A DNA stretch of 64,000 nucleotides, taken from Manduca sexta. Its lineage: Eukaryota; Arthropoda; Insecta; Lepidoptera; Sphingidae. Positions 46,321-58,425 of the stretch are shown here, piece after piece; position 1 is the first letter of the stretch, and every line of letters begins with the position of its first letter. Below the pieces are notes generated by a model, which saw nothing but the letters and a program-made list of their open reading frames with translations, ran no database searches and was not told the origin of the DNA. The position numbers and the translations under genes are program-made. The stretch is from positions 11,840,983 to 11,904,982 of the forward strand of contig NC_051138.1 in NCBI RefSeq assembly GCF_014839805.1, read 5' to 3'.

Positions 46321-48189
46321 TACGTTTATGGATATACAAGATTATTTGGAACCACACCGGGAAAACATGTTTGGCAAATATTTGTTTCGGGTCACTAGAC
46401 TCGATCAATGTCCAATTCGATTTCGGTCCCTAAAAATATGATTTATAATAAATAGGTATAGGTTTCACGTTCAAATATATTTTACAAGAGTATTTAAAAA
46501 CTGAGTTAAGTAATTTTTAGATTTATTTTCATGATTGAGCTACACCTATTTGAAAAAAAAAGCATACTAAAAAGAAAATTAGACGGCCATTTGGTACAAA
46601 AGAGTCTCAACAAAAAATGTATCCGAAAACACGACCTCACTGTTACTACCTACGCATTCTTCGAATAAAATCAAATCCAATTTTGTTTCTTATCTAAATA
46701 GTTTATACCGAACAAATCCCTTAATATCTGTATCATTGTACATGAACACGATTCATTTTAAAGAAATGGTGTATCATACGTAGATAGTATTATCACAAAT
46801 ATTGTTATAAACGTTAAATAATTATCAAAATATTTTGATACTGAGCTGCTGATCAGCTGTAGTCGGGCGGCCATTTTAGAAACTATGCATTTTACGAACT
46901 ACTAAGCCAAAAATACTAATGTTGGTTAAAAAACATTATTAAAATTACGATATATAAAATTTTATTAACATTAATATTATGGTCCTTCAATGCCATGTTG
47001 TGATATAAATATTTTACTTATGGAGCAACTGTGTTAGACCGATAGGTTATCAGAAATTATCTGTATTACATTACCAAGCAAAAAGTAAAAAGATACAATA
47101 TAAAAAACGCTATCTAAGCTGCAGGTGTCAACTTTTAGTCGCTCCTTAAGTGTGGCCAGTAATAATTTCGCTCGTCCAATTGAAATAAAAAAGAAACAAT
47201 TTTTTTCAAGATCAACCACAAAATTTACTCTTTAAATAAATATACTGAGAGAAAATTTGTCTGCGTATCGTTCTACTCTACCTAGTGCCTTCTCCTACGA
47301 GTATTGAGCCCTTGAAACAATTGTCTAATCTACCTACTGCTCTACATTAAGCGACTCCACACATATGAACACTAACTTCGCCTAAAGACTCTATCGGCTG
47401 CCACTGTCTTGACCTTTAAGATTAGAGCAAACAGACCGACAGATAGACATACATAGACAGGTCCTTTTGCGGTGCTATGATGACACCGACGCTAATTATT
47501 ATTTAGCTCACACGTCGGTTACAATAGAGAAGATTTTGATATAGTTTAATTGGCCCGTCATAAGAATTAAAATCGGTTATATTCTGGAAAGTTCCAGTCA
47601 GTCTTGTGTAATATTTACACCTAAAGCTGTTTGAACTTGTCTTGGATTTAAATGCATAAACGAAGGCTGATCAAAAAAGTGTTTAAGAATACGAGACTGA
47701 ATCAGCAATCAACAAGCCATTTCCTTCCTTAGCATCCGGAATTTGTTATCAAAGACCTCTACCTAATAAGTTTTTTTCTAAAGTGCCATTTTTTTTCTCT
47801 CGTATAAGAGATGCAGAATAGATATCTCGTTGATCGTATTCAAATTCACATTCAGGTCGCAGATACGTTGTAACTTATTTGACAAAGTTGGTCTAGAGAG
47901 AGCGAGAGGTTGCCAATGAATTCTCTGTATATAATTATTGTTTTCTTAAGTCTTTATTAAATATATTCCGCTCGATAAGACTAAGATTATTGAAATGTAG
48001 TTGGAACTGCAAATGTTAATATGATTCATTCATTAATTTCAACTAACTACTCTAACTTCTTACCGTCAAACTTTGAATATTTAATGTTATTGGTTATATG
48101 TTTGGTGATTATTGATTTTTTATCAGGAGAATGCGCCTATTAGTTTAATTTGAAACAAATAAGTAGTATATTAACTAACAACAAATTTC

Positions 48190-48250
48190 ATTGAAATTCA
48201 TTCTAAGAAACATCCAAACATTCGCTTTTATAATATTAGTAAGATAAGAT
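48190..48250 (+). mobile_element. element end fragment
   Basis: Contains ATTCGCTTTTATAATATTAGTAAG, here given as its core TTTATAATATTAGTAAG, the terminal sequence of abundant lepidopteran elements as at 6750. The rest of the element is not recognisable. Confidence 0.4.
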
Positions 48251-48911
48251 AAAATAGTAAGAAGTTAGATATCTAATACCCCAAATTAGATCTATCGAGT
48301 ATCAAAATATTGCCATTATGAACGAAAATAATCTTTTATTATTACGTTTTTATGCAAAGTAATGTAAAGACTGATTTAATGTCCACAGATATTGAATCTA
48401 TTTTATTAACAAAAATTCCTTACATTTTTTCTAAATACCTTGTGTCAGTAAATGATACCTAAGAAATTATATATGGTTACTTACCATATATAATTAATTT
48501 TTTAATTAACATTAGAAGTTAATTTTATAGAAAAAAGTACTCCAGTACTTTCGATAATACAACATTTCATGGGACAGCAAGCAAAGATGGAACTCAGAAA
48601 ATTTTCAATACATTTTAAGAGTTGATCTCTTTGTTCTCCAATACTTATTTGCTACAGAAAAGAGTGTTATATTATTGCAGTATATTCAATTAATAAAATA
48701 ATATATTAAACCTATTTCTATAAGGACTCCTTCGATTTTTAATTCGATTGGATATGAAAAGGTGTGTTACGAGGAATTATTTATAGATATTTTCGAATTC
48801 GGAGGAAAACCACAGTAAATACTTGTTCTATATTGTTTTATTTTTCCCGTTACGCGTAACATTGTAAATTAATAATTATAATGTTCACATGCATATAAAC
48901 TTATTTACAAA

Positions 48912-48961
48912 CCTGAGCCGAGGTTTGTAACCCATTCGCGGATTACAAACCTCGGCTCAGG
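48912..48961. repeat. perfect 19-bp hairpin with 12-base loop
   Basis: CCTGAGCCGAGGTTTGTAA at 48912-48930 and its exact reverse complement at 48943-48961, with loop CCCATTCGCGGA. It is GC-rich for this region and compact. There is no T-run, so it does not look like a terminator. The stem is shorter than a normal miRNA precursor. Confidence 0.92.
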
Positions 48962-49209
48962 ACAACCACTGTGAAAGGATGAGACATCAACGATATGGGG
49001 AGATAGATCATGTCATAGCTTAATATAAGCTAGTTTGTAATATATCTATACAGAAGCCGTTTGCGCTACAGAAATCTCTTCTGATTCACTATAGCGACTC
49101 ATAACGCCATCTGTACGACGCCAGCTCCACCCCTAAAAATAACATAAAACATTCAAATATTTTTTACGAGAGAAAATTACCGGGATAAAAACAGCCTATA
49201 TTTTTATTC

Positions 49210-49485
49210 AGATCTTGGTCTATCTGGTGGTGGGTATATTTCTGCCGCCAAGCAGCAGTGTATAGACACTGTTGTGTCCCGGTTTGAAGGACATTGTAGC
49301 CAGTGTAACTACTGGACATAATAAGACTTAACACCTCATGTCTCAGGATGGCGAGCGCAATGAAATACCAAACAATACTTTGTAATTCAAGGTGTTGGAT
49401 GATTTATCTACTGTTTATGCGCGGTCGTATCGCTTACCATCAGGCGAGCGGCAGGCTCGTCTCGTCCTTTCAGCGGTTGCTTCCT
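49210..49485 (+). repeat. dispersed repeat B, long copy
   Basis: Contains TGCCGCCAAGCAGCAGTG, TGTTGTGTCCCGGTTTG, ACTGGACATAATAAGAC and CGTATCGCTTACCATCAGG. Open frames at 49348-49602 are not genes. Confidence 0.8.
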
Positions 49486-49564
49486 CGTCATCCACGTCCC
49501 ATTTTCACAAACATACGCATTTACAATATTAGTAAGAAGTAAGATAAAACTAGTAATGTATGCA

Positions 49565-49690
49565 ATGAAATAATTTATTTGAACCTGTAAAATGTTGTAC
49601 ATTATTTAGATTCCGTCAATATTAACTTTACCACCAGTTCGGAAAGAAGTTTTCACCAGAGAACTACGGGCAAGAAACTACTGTTGCCCT
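49565..49690 (+). repeat. dispersed repeat D, copy 2
   Basis: Second copy of the 34570-34712 repeat, with CCACCAGTTCGGAAAG and GGGCAAGAAACTACTG. Confidence 0.65.
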
Positions 49691-50094
49691 TTTCAAAAGG
49701 TAGGCGAAGCTATGCAATTAAGATATTATGTCAACATATATTACAAGTTACTTATACATTATAATAACGTGGGAAGTAAATCACAACTCCAATTTTCCAA
49801 ATGAATCCACCGTTCGTGAAGTTCTTCGAAAGCTGGCTTAGTTTTATTTATTTTAAACTTAGACGAAAGGCTCTGTTCATCAATGAGTTCTCAGAAACTA
49901 ATGTTTAAACATACATTTTTATTGAAAGAAAAATAGCGTGTGAACTCAACGATATTAGAATTTAATTTAATGGCAGAAATTGAGTGTGGAACTGATGTAT
50001 AAACAAGGTTCGTTTGCGGCTTGTATAACTCCTAAAATAAAGAACATTGTGTTATATTTTGTGGAGTAAAAAGTAGCCTATATACGAATTATCA

Positions 50095-50205
50095 ATTTAC
50101 TTTCACCCGGTACCCATATCACATAGGGCGGAAATATAACAAAATGAAGTGCACCAGTTGCGCCTCTTGCTATATAAAAGTCGTATGTGTTTGTAAGAAA
50201 CAATT
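50095..50205 (+). mobile_element. SINE family B, 3' fragment
   Basis: Contains CACCCGGTACCCATATCAC, CACATAGGGCGGAAATA and CCAGTTGCGCCTCTTGC, matching the 3' part of SINE family B. Confidence 0.6.
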
Positions 50206-50633
50206 CTAAGACGCTATCTATAAACCAACTACTTACTAACCAATGCAAGCTTTCTGCTCAAATGAAATTTCAATTTCAATTCATATTCTTTGCACCATAG
50301 GTATGGAAGCAATACACGGTATAAGTACCCATGGCTTCCAGTTCCCACGTATTATCGTAAATCAAAAAGTATAATTTTACAAAGAACTTTTTTTATTTTG
50401 GAAAATTTTAAAAACAGTCATCGATATTTCAACTTTAATCGCTAACTAATCTACATTGTAATTAAATAATTTCAAGTAAATGTGGTATTAATTAATAACG
50501 ATAGCTAACTTACAATCCTACGTATTTATCACAATAAAACGTTACAAAATATAGTTTGATAATAGCTTAGCAACATTGTAGATTGAGAAAACTTGTTAAA
50601 GGGCGTCTCGAGGTTAGAAATAATAGAAAAATC

Positions 50634-50667
50634 TCCCTTCTGTTGGGAGGTCCCTTCTGTTGGGAGG
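50634..50667. repeat. 17-bp exact tandem duplication
   Basis: TCCCTTCTGTTGGGAGG is repeated twice head to tail, at the edge of a GC-rich block (to 50765) with open minus-strand frames that I do not recognise. The block may be part of an old LINE. Confidence 0.9.
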
Positions 50668-50982
50668 TACGTGTCGCTCCCGATCCGACGACGTCTAGGG
50701 GCCGACCTTCCCCAACGTCCTTGGAGGGCGGAGGTCGACATTGAACCAGACAAATAACGCGGGTCAAATTAAAACCGCGTGATGTCAAATCTGTCTTAAT
50801 GTTGTATTGTGCCTCGAGGTCATAAGATTGAGCCCTGAAGAAAATAAGTACTTAAAATTATGGTTTGTGTAGGATGTTAAACTTATCGCTTCAAAACCAA
50901 AATGCTTTACAACGTTAATAATAATGTTATTTTTAAATTTGGACATATGATATATTCCAACATAAAAATACCTATACTCCGG

Positions 50983-52533
50983 TTATTTTACGAAGAGCTT
51001 TGACAGTTGACAATTCTATGGATGATAGATATGGGAAATAATTATCGATAGAAAGTTAAAGCGATTTTTATCCAGAATCGATATTGTTTTGAACAAAATT
51101 AGATCGATTTTATGTTGTCAATTAAATTATATTAAAATTGCATTTGAGTGCTGAATTTATAGGTAAATGTCCAACTATCATAAATATTATGGTGAGAAAA
51201 TATGAAAAGAGATTTATATATGAACTAGCTTCCGCCCGCAGCTTCGCCCGCGTGGATTTCGGACTTCAAAAATGGAGGAGGTGCTCAATTTGTCGGGATG
51301 TTTTTTTAATGTATGGTGGTATGCAGGTGGTCCGATTGTCCGGTCATGGTCTGATGATGGGATCCTGGTGAAATCGAAGGAAGCATATAGCATGATTCAG
51401 TATTCACGCGTGATGGCTTATTATTAGCGTATTTCATGTATAACTTTGGTGTTTCTATTCCGATTTCTATGATTCTTTTTTATGGAATATTTAATAATGT
51501 TACCTTTTTTAATTAGGGATGAATGAGAGTGTTATAAACGTAAGATTAGACAAATATAATGAGAAAGCTTCGAACTGCTAAGCTATCGGGAGTTACACGT
51601 GTTATTGTGAGTCAACCATAAAAGATAGACATATGCTGTCGTGGGATATTTTTAATATAATTTTAAGGAGAACATTTCCGTCATACATGATTTCTGTGTA
51701 GCTTTAACCATTAAGGTTGCACACGCGACGGAAGCTTAAAAAATGGAGTAACTTCTCCCGTTTTCCCAACATTTCCCTTCACTGCTCTGCTCCTATTAAT
51801 TGTAGCGTGATGAAAAGTATACTATAACCAGCACAGGAGTATGACAAATAATTGTACCAAGTTTCGTTAAAATCCGTCGAGTAGTTTTTGTTTCTATAAC
51901 GGTTATACAGACAGACAGACAACAATTTTACTAATTGCATTTTTGGCATCAGTATCGATCCCTAATCACCCCTAATAGTTATTATTTTATTTTGGAAATA
52001 TATTTCATGTACAGAATTGACCTCTCTACAGATTTATTATAAGTATAGATAGATAGATAGATTAAATGAGACTTCAAATTATTTTGTTCGTAAAGAACAT
52101 TAAAATAGAAAAATATAAAACATCATCATAATACTACTAACTAAACATAACTTTGGCCCATAATGTATTTTTTTAAATTTTTTAAATTTTGCAATGATCA
52201 AATTATATTATTATGGTACCGTCAACTTCAAATGTATTGAATATCAATTATTCGAAAACAATTGGTTCATGGATGATCCAGCACTTATTCATTTGCGTTC
52301 CGTTCTAAGAGCAGTAATAATTTTTGACATGTTTAAAATAATTAATTCTTCAATTCAAATCAAAATGATATTCATGACTTTAAATGGTTAATATTGTAAT
52401 TTAAAAAGACGCATACTCTTATTTGTTGAGTTTGTCTTTTTGTAGAAGTATAATTAATTACATATTAATGATTCAATCAATTTTTGGAAAGAAACGAATC
52501 GTTTCGCAGCTGTCAAAGCTCTTCGTAAAGTAA
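50983..52533. mobile_element. TIR element split by a nested insertion
   Basis: Arms of 27 bp at 50983-51009 and 52507-52533 are inverted repeats with two mismatches; the shared core is TTTACGAAGAGCTTTGACAG. Element E copy 2 (51224-52037) lies between them, so this looks like a small TIR element interrupted later. Confidence 0.7.
51224..52037 (+). mobile_element. ~800-bp element E, copy 2
   Basis: Begins CTAGCTTCCGCCCGCAGC and ends near TATAAGTATAGATAG. It pairs with 45515-46320 in inverted orientation, about 5 kb apart. Its middle, 51290-51375, differs from copy 1. Non-coding; the open frame 51138-51371 is not a gene. No class can be assigned; it lacks clear terminal inverted repeats. Confidence 0.8.
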
Positions 52534-52552
52534 CAATAGTAGTAAAATATGC

Positions 52553-52945
52553 AATAGGGTACCGGACTCATTTTTGTTCTTTACTTTTATCAAATATTTA
52601 CATAATATAAATTATAACTCAGAAGGAATTTTTAAAATCTGGTAAAAAATCAACAAGTTATAAGTCTTTGAATTTCGGTGGAAGGGGTAATTAACAAGAA
52701 ACAGAAAAGAGACGAATTATCCACATGTGACGTCATCGGGAATTACGACGCGTGCGAAAGAAAGAGATGAAGCGATATCCCCACATCACGCCCACTTCTG
52801 CACATTACAATATTTTAAATATGAATTACTCGCTCATTTTTTAACCAATTTTTATGCAGTTTTCGCAGGAGTGCTTCTTTTTCGTATTATTGACCATTAT
52901 ATATAGAATAATGGACAAAATCAAACATAGGCCGGTCTCCTATTA
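52553..52945. mobile_element. possible MITE with short imperfect TIRs
   Basis: Left ATAGGGTACCGGACTCAT and right (reversed) ATAGGAGACCGGCCTAT are similar inverted ends. The interior has GTGACGTCATCGGGAATTAC. No clear duplication. Confidence 0.45.
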
Positions 52946-54505
52946 GGATAATACATTACAACTTAACCTTTTCTTATAAATTAATTATACTTAGGTACCT
53001 ACAATAAGCATTAATACAATTTTGTTTAAGTATAGAATATTGAAATAGTGAAAATACATATTAGTCATTAAAAACTACAGCCTCGACTTTACACAATGAA
53101 TATATTAAGGAAGAATTTGTATTTCGCATAGTTTTTACATTATGTATAATTCTATAAAATACAAAATATTTTCTGCCATGTTGTTTAGCTATCTATTTCT
53201 TTACTAACTTAAGTTAACATTCAAATAGCGGCTCCACAGTCACAATGATAAGGTTTATTGTTTATAGAGAGATACTTACAATATCTTCATTTAAATTAAG
53301 GTATGATTTTACAAATTAACCCGCACTTCGCGCGGACACTAGCATTCGTGCAACTATCAGCGGCAGCAAAAAAATGTGTTATTAACAGAGTAACTCTGGT
53401 AGATGGTTTACAACAATTGCTGGAATGTTATAACAATATTTCCGGCTTCTTAGCATCCGACCCCAAAGTTTGAATTTAATAAAATATGTTGGTGATAAAT
53501 GAATACAGGCAAAGATTACTATATTATAATTTAAATATGTGCTTATTAAACTTAACATTATTACAGAAGACCTAGTGAAAACATGAAGTTGGAGAAACAT
53601 GGTGGGACGGCGTACGGAGTATTAATTCCATTGAAATCCTAATTTTAGATGTTTATAGACGTGACATGGTTCAAGTTACTACTGTTACGTAATTATTGTA
53701 GTTAAGTGTAAACAATAAAAATGTCTTCACATCATAGAATTCAGTGTCAGAAGCGAAAAAATATTGTATAATAATAAAATACCTATTGCTAAAGACTTTG
53801 AGTTAGTACTTAGTATATAATAAAATGGTTGGGTAATATAAGCGTGGGATTTTTTAATTAATTTATTTTTATTTTTAAAGATTATTGTATTTTTAAGTTA
53901 TTTGAGTTTTATATATATTATTTTTTTTTTGTTGTTACCTATTAAAATGAAATTTTTTACATATCGTATAAGTGAAACATATGAATGTAAATGGTATCCC
54001 AAAGACTTAGTGATAGTACGTCACCTGGGTTCCTCATCAAAATTCAGCGATGCAGTAGTACGCAGTACTGCAGTATGGCTGAATGAGGGTTCCCATTTTG
54101 GCACAATATCATATATTTTTTGTGACATAAATATACACTCCTGTTATTGTTTGTTCTAACAATAAGAACCTTCTTTCTTTTTAATATTATTAGATTTTTA
54201 GAAACATATAAAACTGAATGAAATGAGCTGGGAACGCCGTGTTTGCTAAGCCGGGTCGCCTGTACCCCATTCGTAGTGTAACCCGGTGAAAACCACGGTG
54301 GTTACCCAAAAAAAATAATCTTAAATGAGCTAAAAACGTTATTTAATTGAAAAGCAGTTTTAGATATTACAGTCTAGTCTACCTTTTTTCAGATTTATAC
54401 CAAAAATCGAATGAAAATCGCATTTACCTCGATGATAATATTGTGTTTAGCCAAATCATACTGACACAGCTCTATCATTAAACGTCATCAGTATATCCGT
54501 TATCT
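52946..54505. other. AT-rich stretch, nothing recognised
   Basis: Open frames 53382-53600 and 53902-54159 show no domain. No repeat copies were noticed. Confidence 0.5.

Positions 54506-54540
<35 letters not shown>
54506..54540. repeat. AT dinucleotide microsatellite
   Basis: An uninterrupted AT run of about 17 units, directly left of the palindrome at 54543-54610. Confidence 0.9.
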
Positions 54541-54542
<2 letters not shown>

Positions 54543-54543
<1 letters not shown>

Positions 54544-54610
54544 AGTATCGACAGCACAGTGATAACGTATATATATATATATATACGTTATCACTGTGCT
54601 GTCGATACTT
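54543..54610. repeat. perfect 68-bp palindrome
   Basis: Two 34-bp arms with no spacer. The outer part is AAGTATCGACAGCACAGTG with CGTTATC inside it, and the centre is an alternating AT tract. Every position from 54543 to 54610 pairs with its mirror. The outer arms look like transposon TIRs fused head to head. Confidence 0.93.
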
Positions 54611-55040
54611 TACGTCATATAATTAAAAAGTTAAAGAGATATCACTAATTAGGTGGAATTATTCCTAAAAATACAGATCCGAGTGTAAAGGACGCGTCGG
54701 TGCGTAAAGGTTCCGAATAGCAGGTAAATAGCCTTTTGCCGATGTTGAAAATAACCCTATAATTTAAAAGTATCTTGATGTTATGAAAAATAAGCATATT
54801 TCTGATGCAATATTTACTTTTTTCATCAAAATATATTTTATAATAATACAGTATGAGCAGCAAGTGTGAACAGCTCTGTCGTTTACGAGAATTGTTCCTA
54901 TCCCCAGGTCAGACAACCAAAATGTATTGAGATCTAGATATTATTAATACGTGAGTATCAATAAAGCAAACTATTGATTTCCGTGCCCTTGCGCATCATA
55001 GTTATTGATGTGTTTTTTTTTTTCCTTATTTTTATTTCGC

Positions 55041-55144
55041 AGAAACCGGGATCTGTATTATCACAAACAAGTTACCTTCATAACATTTGGATTGTACCCA
55101 GTACCCACTTATTACTTTGCCTCCCTCTTCTATAAAAATGAGTT
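55041..55144 (+). CDS. weak candidate exon after a strong acceptor
   Basis: A long pyrimidine tract with TTTATTTCGCAG ends at 55040. One following frame is open to a TAA and reads RDLYYHKQVTFITFGLY then PVPTYYFASLFYKN. Nothing is recognised, and similar sequence could belong to a repeat. Listed only because acceptor and frame coincide. Confidence 0.15.
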
Positions 55145-55881
55145 TGAAATATAAGGCGGTTGGTAGCCGGGCAGCGGGCGGGCGTTCACCCGTGACCTTG
55201 CGTGTCCTGCATTCGCATCCACCGAGATAACTCCGCAGATATCGCTGTGCCACTCTGTATTAGCAATATTTATGAGGTTATACGTCTAATTGGTAAGGTC
55301 GGCAGGTTTTGCAAGTTAGACGTGAATTTTCTAACGCAATAAGGCCGAAAGAATCTTCCAAAAGTTACTAAGTAACTGTTATTTTGGTGTAATACCTACC
55401 ACGGGGTGAAATAAGTAACGAATATTTCAAGTGTGTAGGAATATTTATGCCCAGAAATTGATTACTAAAAGAATTCCCTTAACACAACACTTAAAAAAGT
55501 ATTATCATGTTATGTTCGACGCACACGTTCATTAGTAAGACGCATGTGCCATCAGCCTCCATGTTGCAGACATGTGGCATAGCACATGGCACACGACGCC
55601 GCCTGTCTGATCGGTAACAGTAGTCCGCCCTAAAACGACAGAACCTGTTGGCATATCAGATACACTATATGATTAAATCGGCACTGCGTGTGGTTGAATA
55701 CCAACTCCAACCCCACCCGCCCGTCACAGGTTGTATTTGTACTTAATGTAACTAAAATAAATAAGTTTTGATTTTAAATATCCATGAAATTTAGTATCAC
55801 AAGAAAATGTTGCTTAAATCAATGAGAATTTCAACAGTCGATATGTTGTGTCATTTAAATTGTGAAATTTTAACCCTTTGC

Positions 55882-56258
55882 ATTCTCCAAGGATTACTGA
55901 TTGTGCTTTGTGTAGACAAGAGCTAGGCAGTAATGAAGCTCCGCTCTGGGCATATTCCGACAAATATGTTTAAGCATCTTATGCGGGTGTCAAACTCCCC
56001 AAACTGCTCTGACTATGGAGTAAGAGATGACGTACTTCATGTTTTGTCGGAGTGTGTGCGGAGTGGGCCTCATACTTTGAGCTTTAATGTGGGCAGCATA
56101 AATAGCTTTTTGTCGGTTCCTGTATCAGAAGAGGCTAAGGCTTTATTAAAAAAATATTTTGATTTCATCAAAATTTAGTAGACACGGGTAAAAGTGGACG
56201 TACGGGGCGACATAGTCGTGAAATAACGACCAAGCTCCTTAAATAGAGATTAAAAAAA
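55882..56258 (+). mobile_element. 5'-truncated LINE 3' end with 10-bp target duplication
   Basis: Encodes the C-terminal end of a non-LTR retrotransposon protein, LRSGHIPTNMFKHLMRV and NSPNCSDYGVRDDVLHVL followed by ECVR. This includes a C-x2-Y/C...H...C zinc-knuckle-like block, here with one Cys replaced by Tyr. A 3' UTR and an A-rich tail follow. AACCCTTTGC flanks it at 55872-55881 and 56259-56268, a target duplication proving a 5'-truncated insertion. Jockey-like clade is likely but not certain. The open frame 55933-56178 is this fragment, not a host gene. Confidence 0.9.
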
Positions 56259-56944
56259 AACCCTTTGCCACTGGACCGTACCTATATATTTATTCATAGT
56301 CACTGCACAAGGATACTATAGTCATTTAGTTACCTAATGACCAATAGTTTAACCAGACACCCATGTTTTGATTATCATTTCGGAGAAACAGGTTCGCGGT
56401 GTCTACTATCTTTCAAATGCGCTTAGTACCGTTGATTCAAAACAAAATGAAATTGGACCTAATATTTAAGTCAATATTTCGACATCGTTGATAACCACGT
56501 CTCTTCTTGACTTCAGAACTAGAGTTTTGGTACAAATGATAGATTAAGAACTAATCTACTTTTTTTTTAACGTTAGATATGGATTGCCTTCGTCGTACAG
56601 AAATAGAGTGCAAAGATATTTATGATATAGTATATGTAAAATTGAGTGACTTCTACCATATTTTCTGGTAGGGAAGGTGAACCGTCTCATACGGGGTACA
56701 AACTAAAAAAATATCCAGATACTGATGAAATTACAATTCAATAACCCACCACAATAGCATGAATTTAGCAGTTGTAAACGGAGTGAAGTGTGCGGAGTTG
56801 GAAAAATTACTTAATATATTTGGTGACTAGTGTTGTTAATGTACCTATGATTAATGTAACTGCGCAATTATTACCAATCAGAAGCCGTTTTTTCTTATTA
56901 AATTCAATACCCTACACTTAGTTTGGCAGTAATTTTTTAATTGA

Positions 56945-57310
56945 CTTACTAGCTGCCTTGGCGTTACCATAAATTAACGCTTTTCGCCGGACACTTTTTC
57001 ACAGACACAGATGGTTTTCGTTACTTCTACCCCACATACATTATGGTTAAAATCAACTGTCAAGGGACTATCAGCAGATAAATGTGGGAAAGATTAAGCA
57101 ATGCGTAACCAGTAACCAGTATCTATCTTATTCTAGCACCAGATATTGCTCGCAGATAAATATTTTCCCGAGATAAAAAGTAACCTATAATATAACATTT
57201 ACAAGTAGTATAGCTTCCTATATAAGTAAAAGAAAATTTAAAATCTAGTTCATTCTGAGATTAGTGTGTTTAAACAAAAAAAACTCTTTAGCTTTATATA
57301 TGAGTATGGA
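56945..57310 (+). mobile_element. degenerate lepidopteran element fragments
   Basis: Contains CTAGCTGCCTTGGCGTTACC, AGATAAAAAGTAACCTATA, TCTGAGATTAGTGTG and ends CTTTATATATGAGTATGGA, related in layout to 20983-21190. Confidence 0.5.
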
Positions 57311-57749
57311 TTACAAATTGATAGAACACAAACTTGCAGGAGCGGATAAATTATGCGCAAATTTTACCCTTCTAAAATGAATAAAAATAAATAAAACATA
57401 ACCTTATTATTAAATTAATGAACATTACACATATGAAGGAATTATCTCTGATTCTGCCAACACTCACAGACATCATTATTTTGGACAGCATTGATCAAAT
57501 AAATTAGCCTTTTATCTACTATCATAATCTTCCGGAAGACATTTGTATATAACACATCGTAACAACAAATTAGACAATTAAATTGACTAATTGTTAAAAT
57601 TAAACAAAACTTCAACGCGAACGTTTCCTGGCGAGCATTTGCATTAAATTTAATTATCGTTTCATCCTTCAGACGTCTCGGAGTTCGAACAATTTGCGAT
57701 CATTTGGTGAATTGGCACAACGCGCACGCGCTCCCTCCCTCAGTGGTGC

Positions 57750-57775
57750 GGGAGGGTCGGGGGGAGGGGGAGGGG
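57750..57775 (+). other. G-quadruplex motif
   Basis: GGGAGGGTC, a six-G run, AGGGGG and AGGGG in succession give five G tracts with one- or two-base loops on the plus strand, within a GC-rich patch at 57720-57790. Confidence 0.85.
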
Positions 57776-57919
57776 AGGCCGCGGGCGCCGCACTCGTGTA
57801 CAATTTATCCCACATCGTTTTAACGCATTTGGCAACCTCTTTGTTGATGAAGTGCATGTGACGTCTTGTAGATGTCGATGAGGGTTATAAACCCAAGATA
57901 ATATATACAAAGTACCCAC

Positions 57920-57987
57920 CTGGATGGCAACCACCGCAGCGAAGAACTCGTCACTGAGATGAGTGGTCGACACAACGCGACTCAAGT
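57920..57987 (-). CDS. possible internal coding exon, product unknown
   Basis: On the minus strand, acceptor GTAAATCACAG is followed by 68 open nucleotides encoding LSRVVSTTHLSDEFF then AAVVAIQ, ending phase 0 at donor CAG|GTGGGT. Both splice signals are good and the peptide looks like real protein, but I cannot name it. An in-frame read-through continues to 57740. A second possible frame with MHFINKEVAKCVKTMWDKL lies at 57669-57857, separated by only about 50 bp and in a conflicting phase, so I do not join them. Confidence 0.35.
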
Positions 57988-58244
57988 CTGTGATTTACAT
58001 TTGCGTAAGATATTTTGAAAAGTAATCACCAAGATAAACTCATAATGCCAAGCGTATACAATCCAGGGAGATTCCCTTCACAATTGAGAAATTTACCAAG
58101 CCCATGGTGGTGTTTCCTACAATTTATACGAGCGACATAATTTCGCATATAACCTAGAAATGTCGAATCACCTAGACCCATAAGAAATTGGCCAGATATG
58201 AGAATCGATAATATCTACTTAGAGGTCGAGAGTTAAGAGGACTA

Positions 58245-58425
58245 ATGGCGCGGCGGTAAAAAAGGCTGATACAAAATCTATTTGTATAACCTAAGTAATG
58301 TAAAATATCCCCTACGGTAGAATTTTGTATCGCCATATTTGATGAGATAGTAGTGACTATTATATATTTGAAGAGATAAAGCCTCTTTTACGCCGCAAAA
58401 CAGATGATTGGGCGCCTATCGTATT
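58245..58425. mobile_element. possible MITE with imperfect ends
   Basis: GGCGCGGCGGTAAAAAAGGC on the left and the reverse of GCCTCTTTTACGCCGC on the right are similar inverted sequences. Boundaries and duplication are unclear. Confidence 0.35.

Larger units (their letters stand above)
46321..49209. other. AT-rich stretch, nearly featureless
   Basis: Holds only the element end at 48190-48250 and the perfect hairpin at 48912-48961, plus a fragment near 49140-49205 with ATTACCGGGATAAAAACAGC typical of worn lepidopteran elements. Confidence 0.5.

Noticed and set aside
48912..48961. Bacterial-style intrinsic terminator
   Set aside because: No T-run follows the stem and the genome is eukaryotic.
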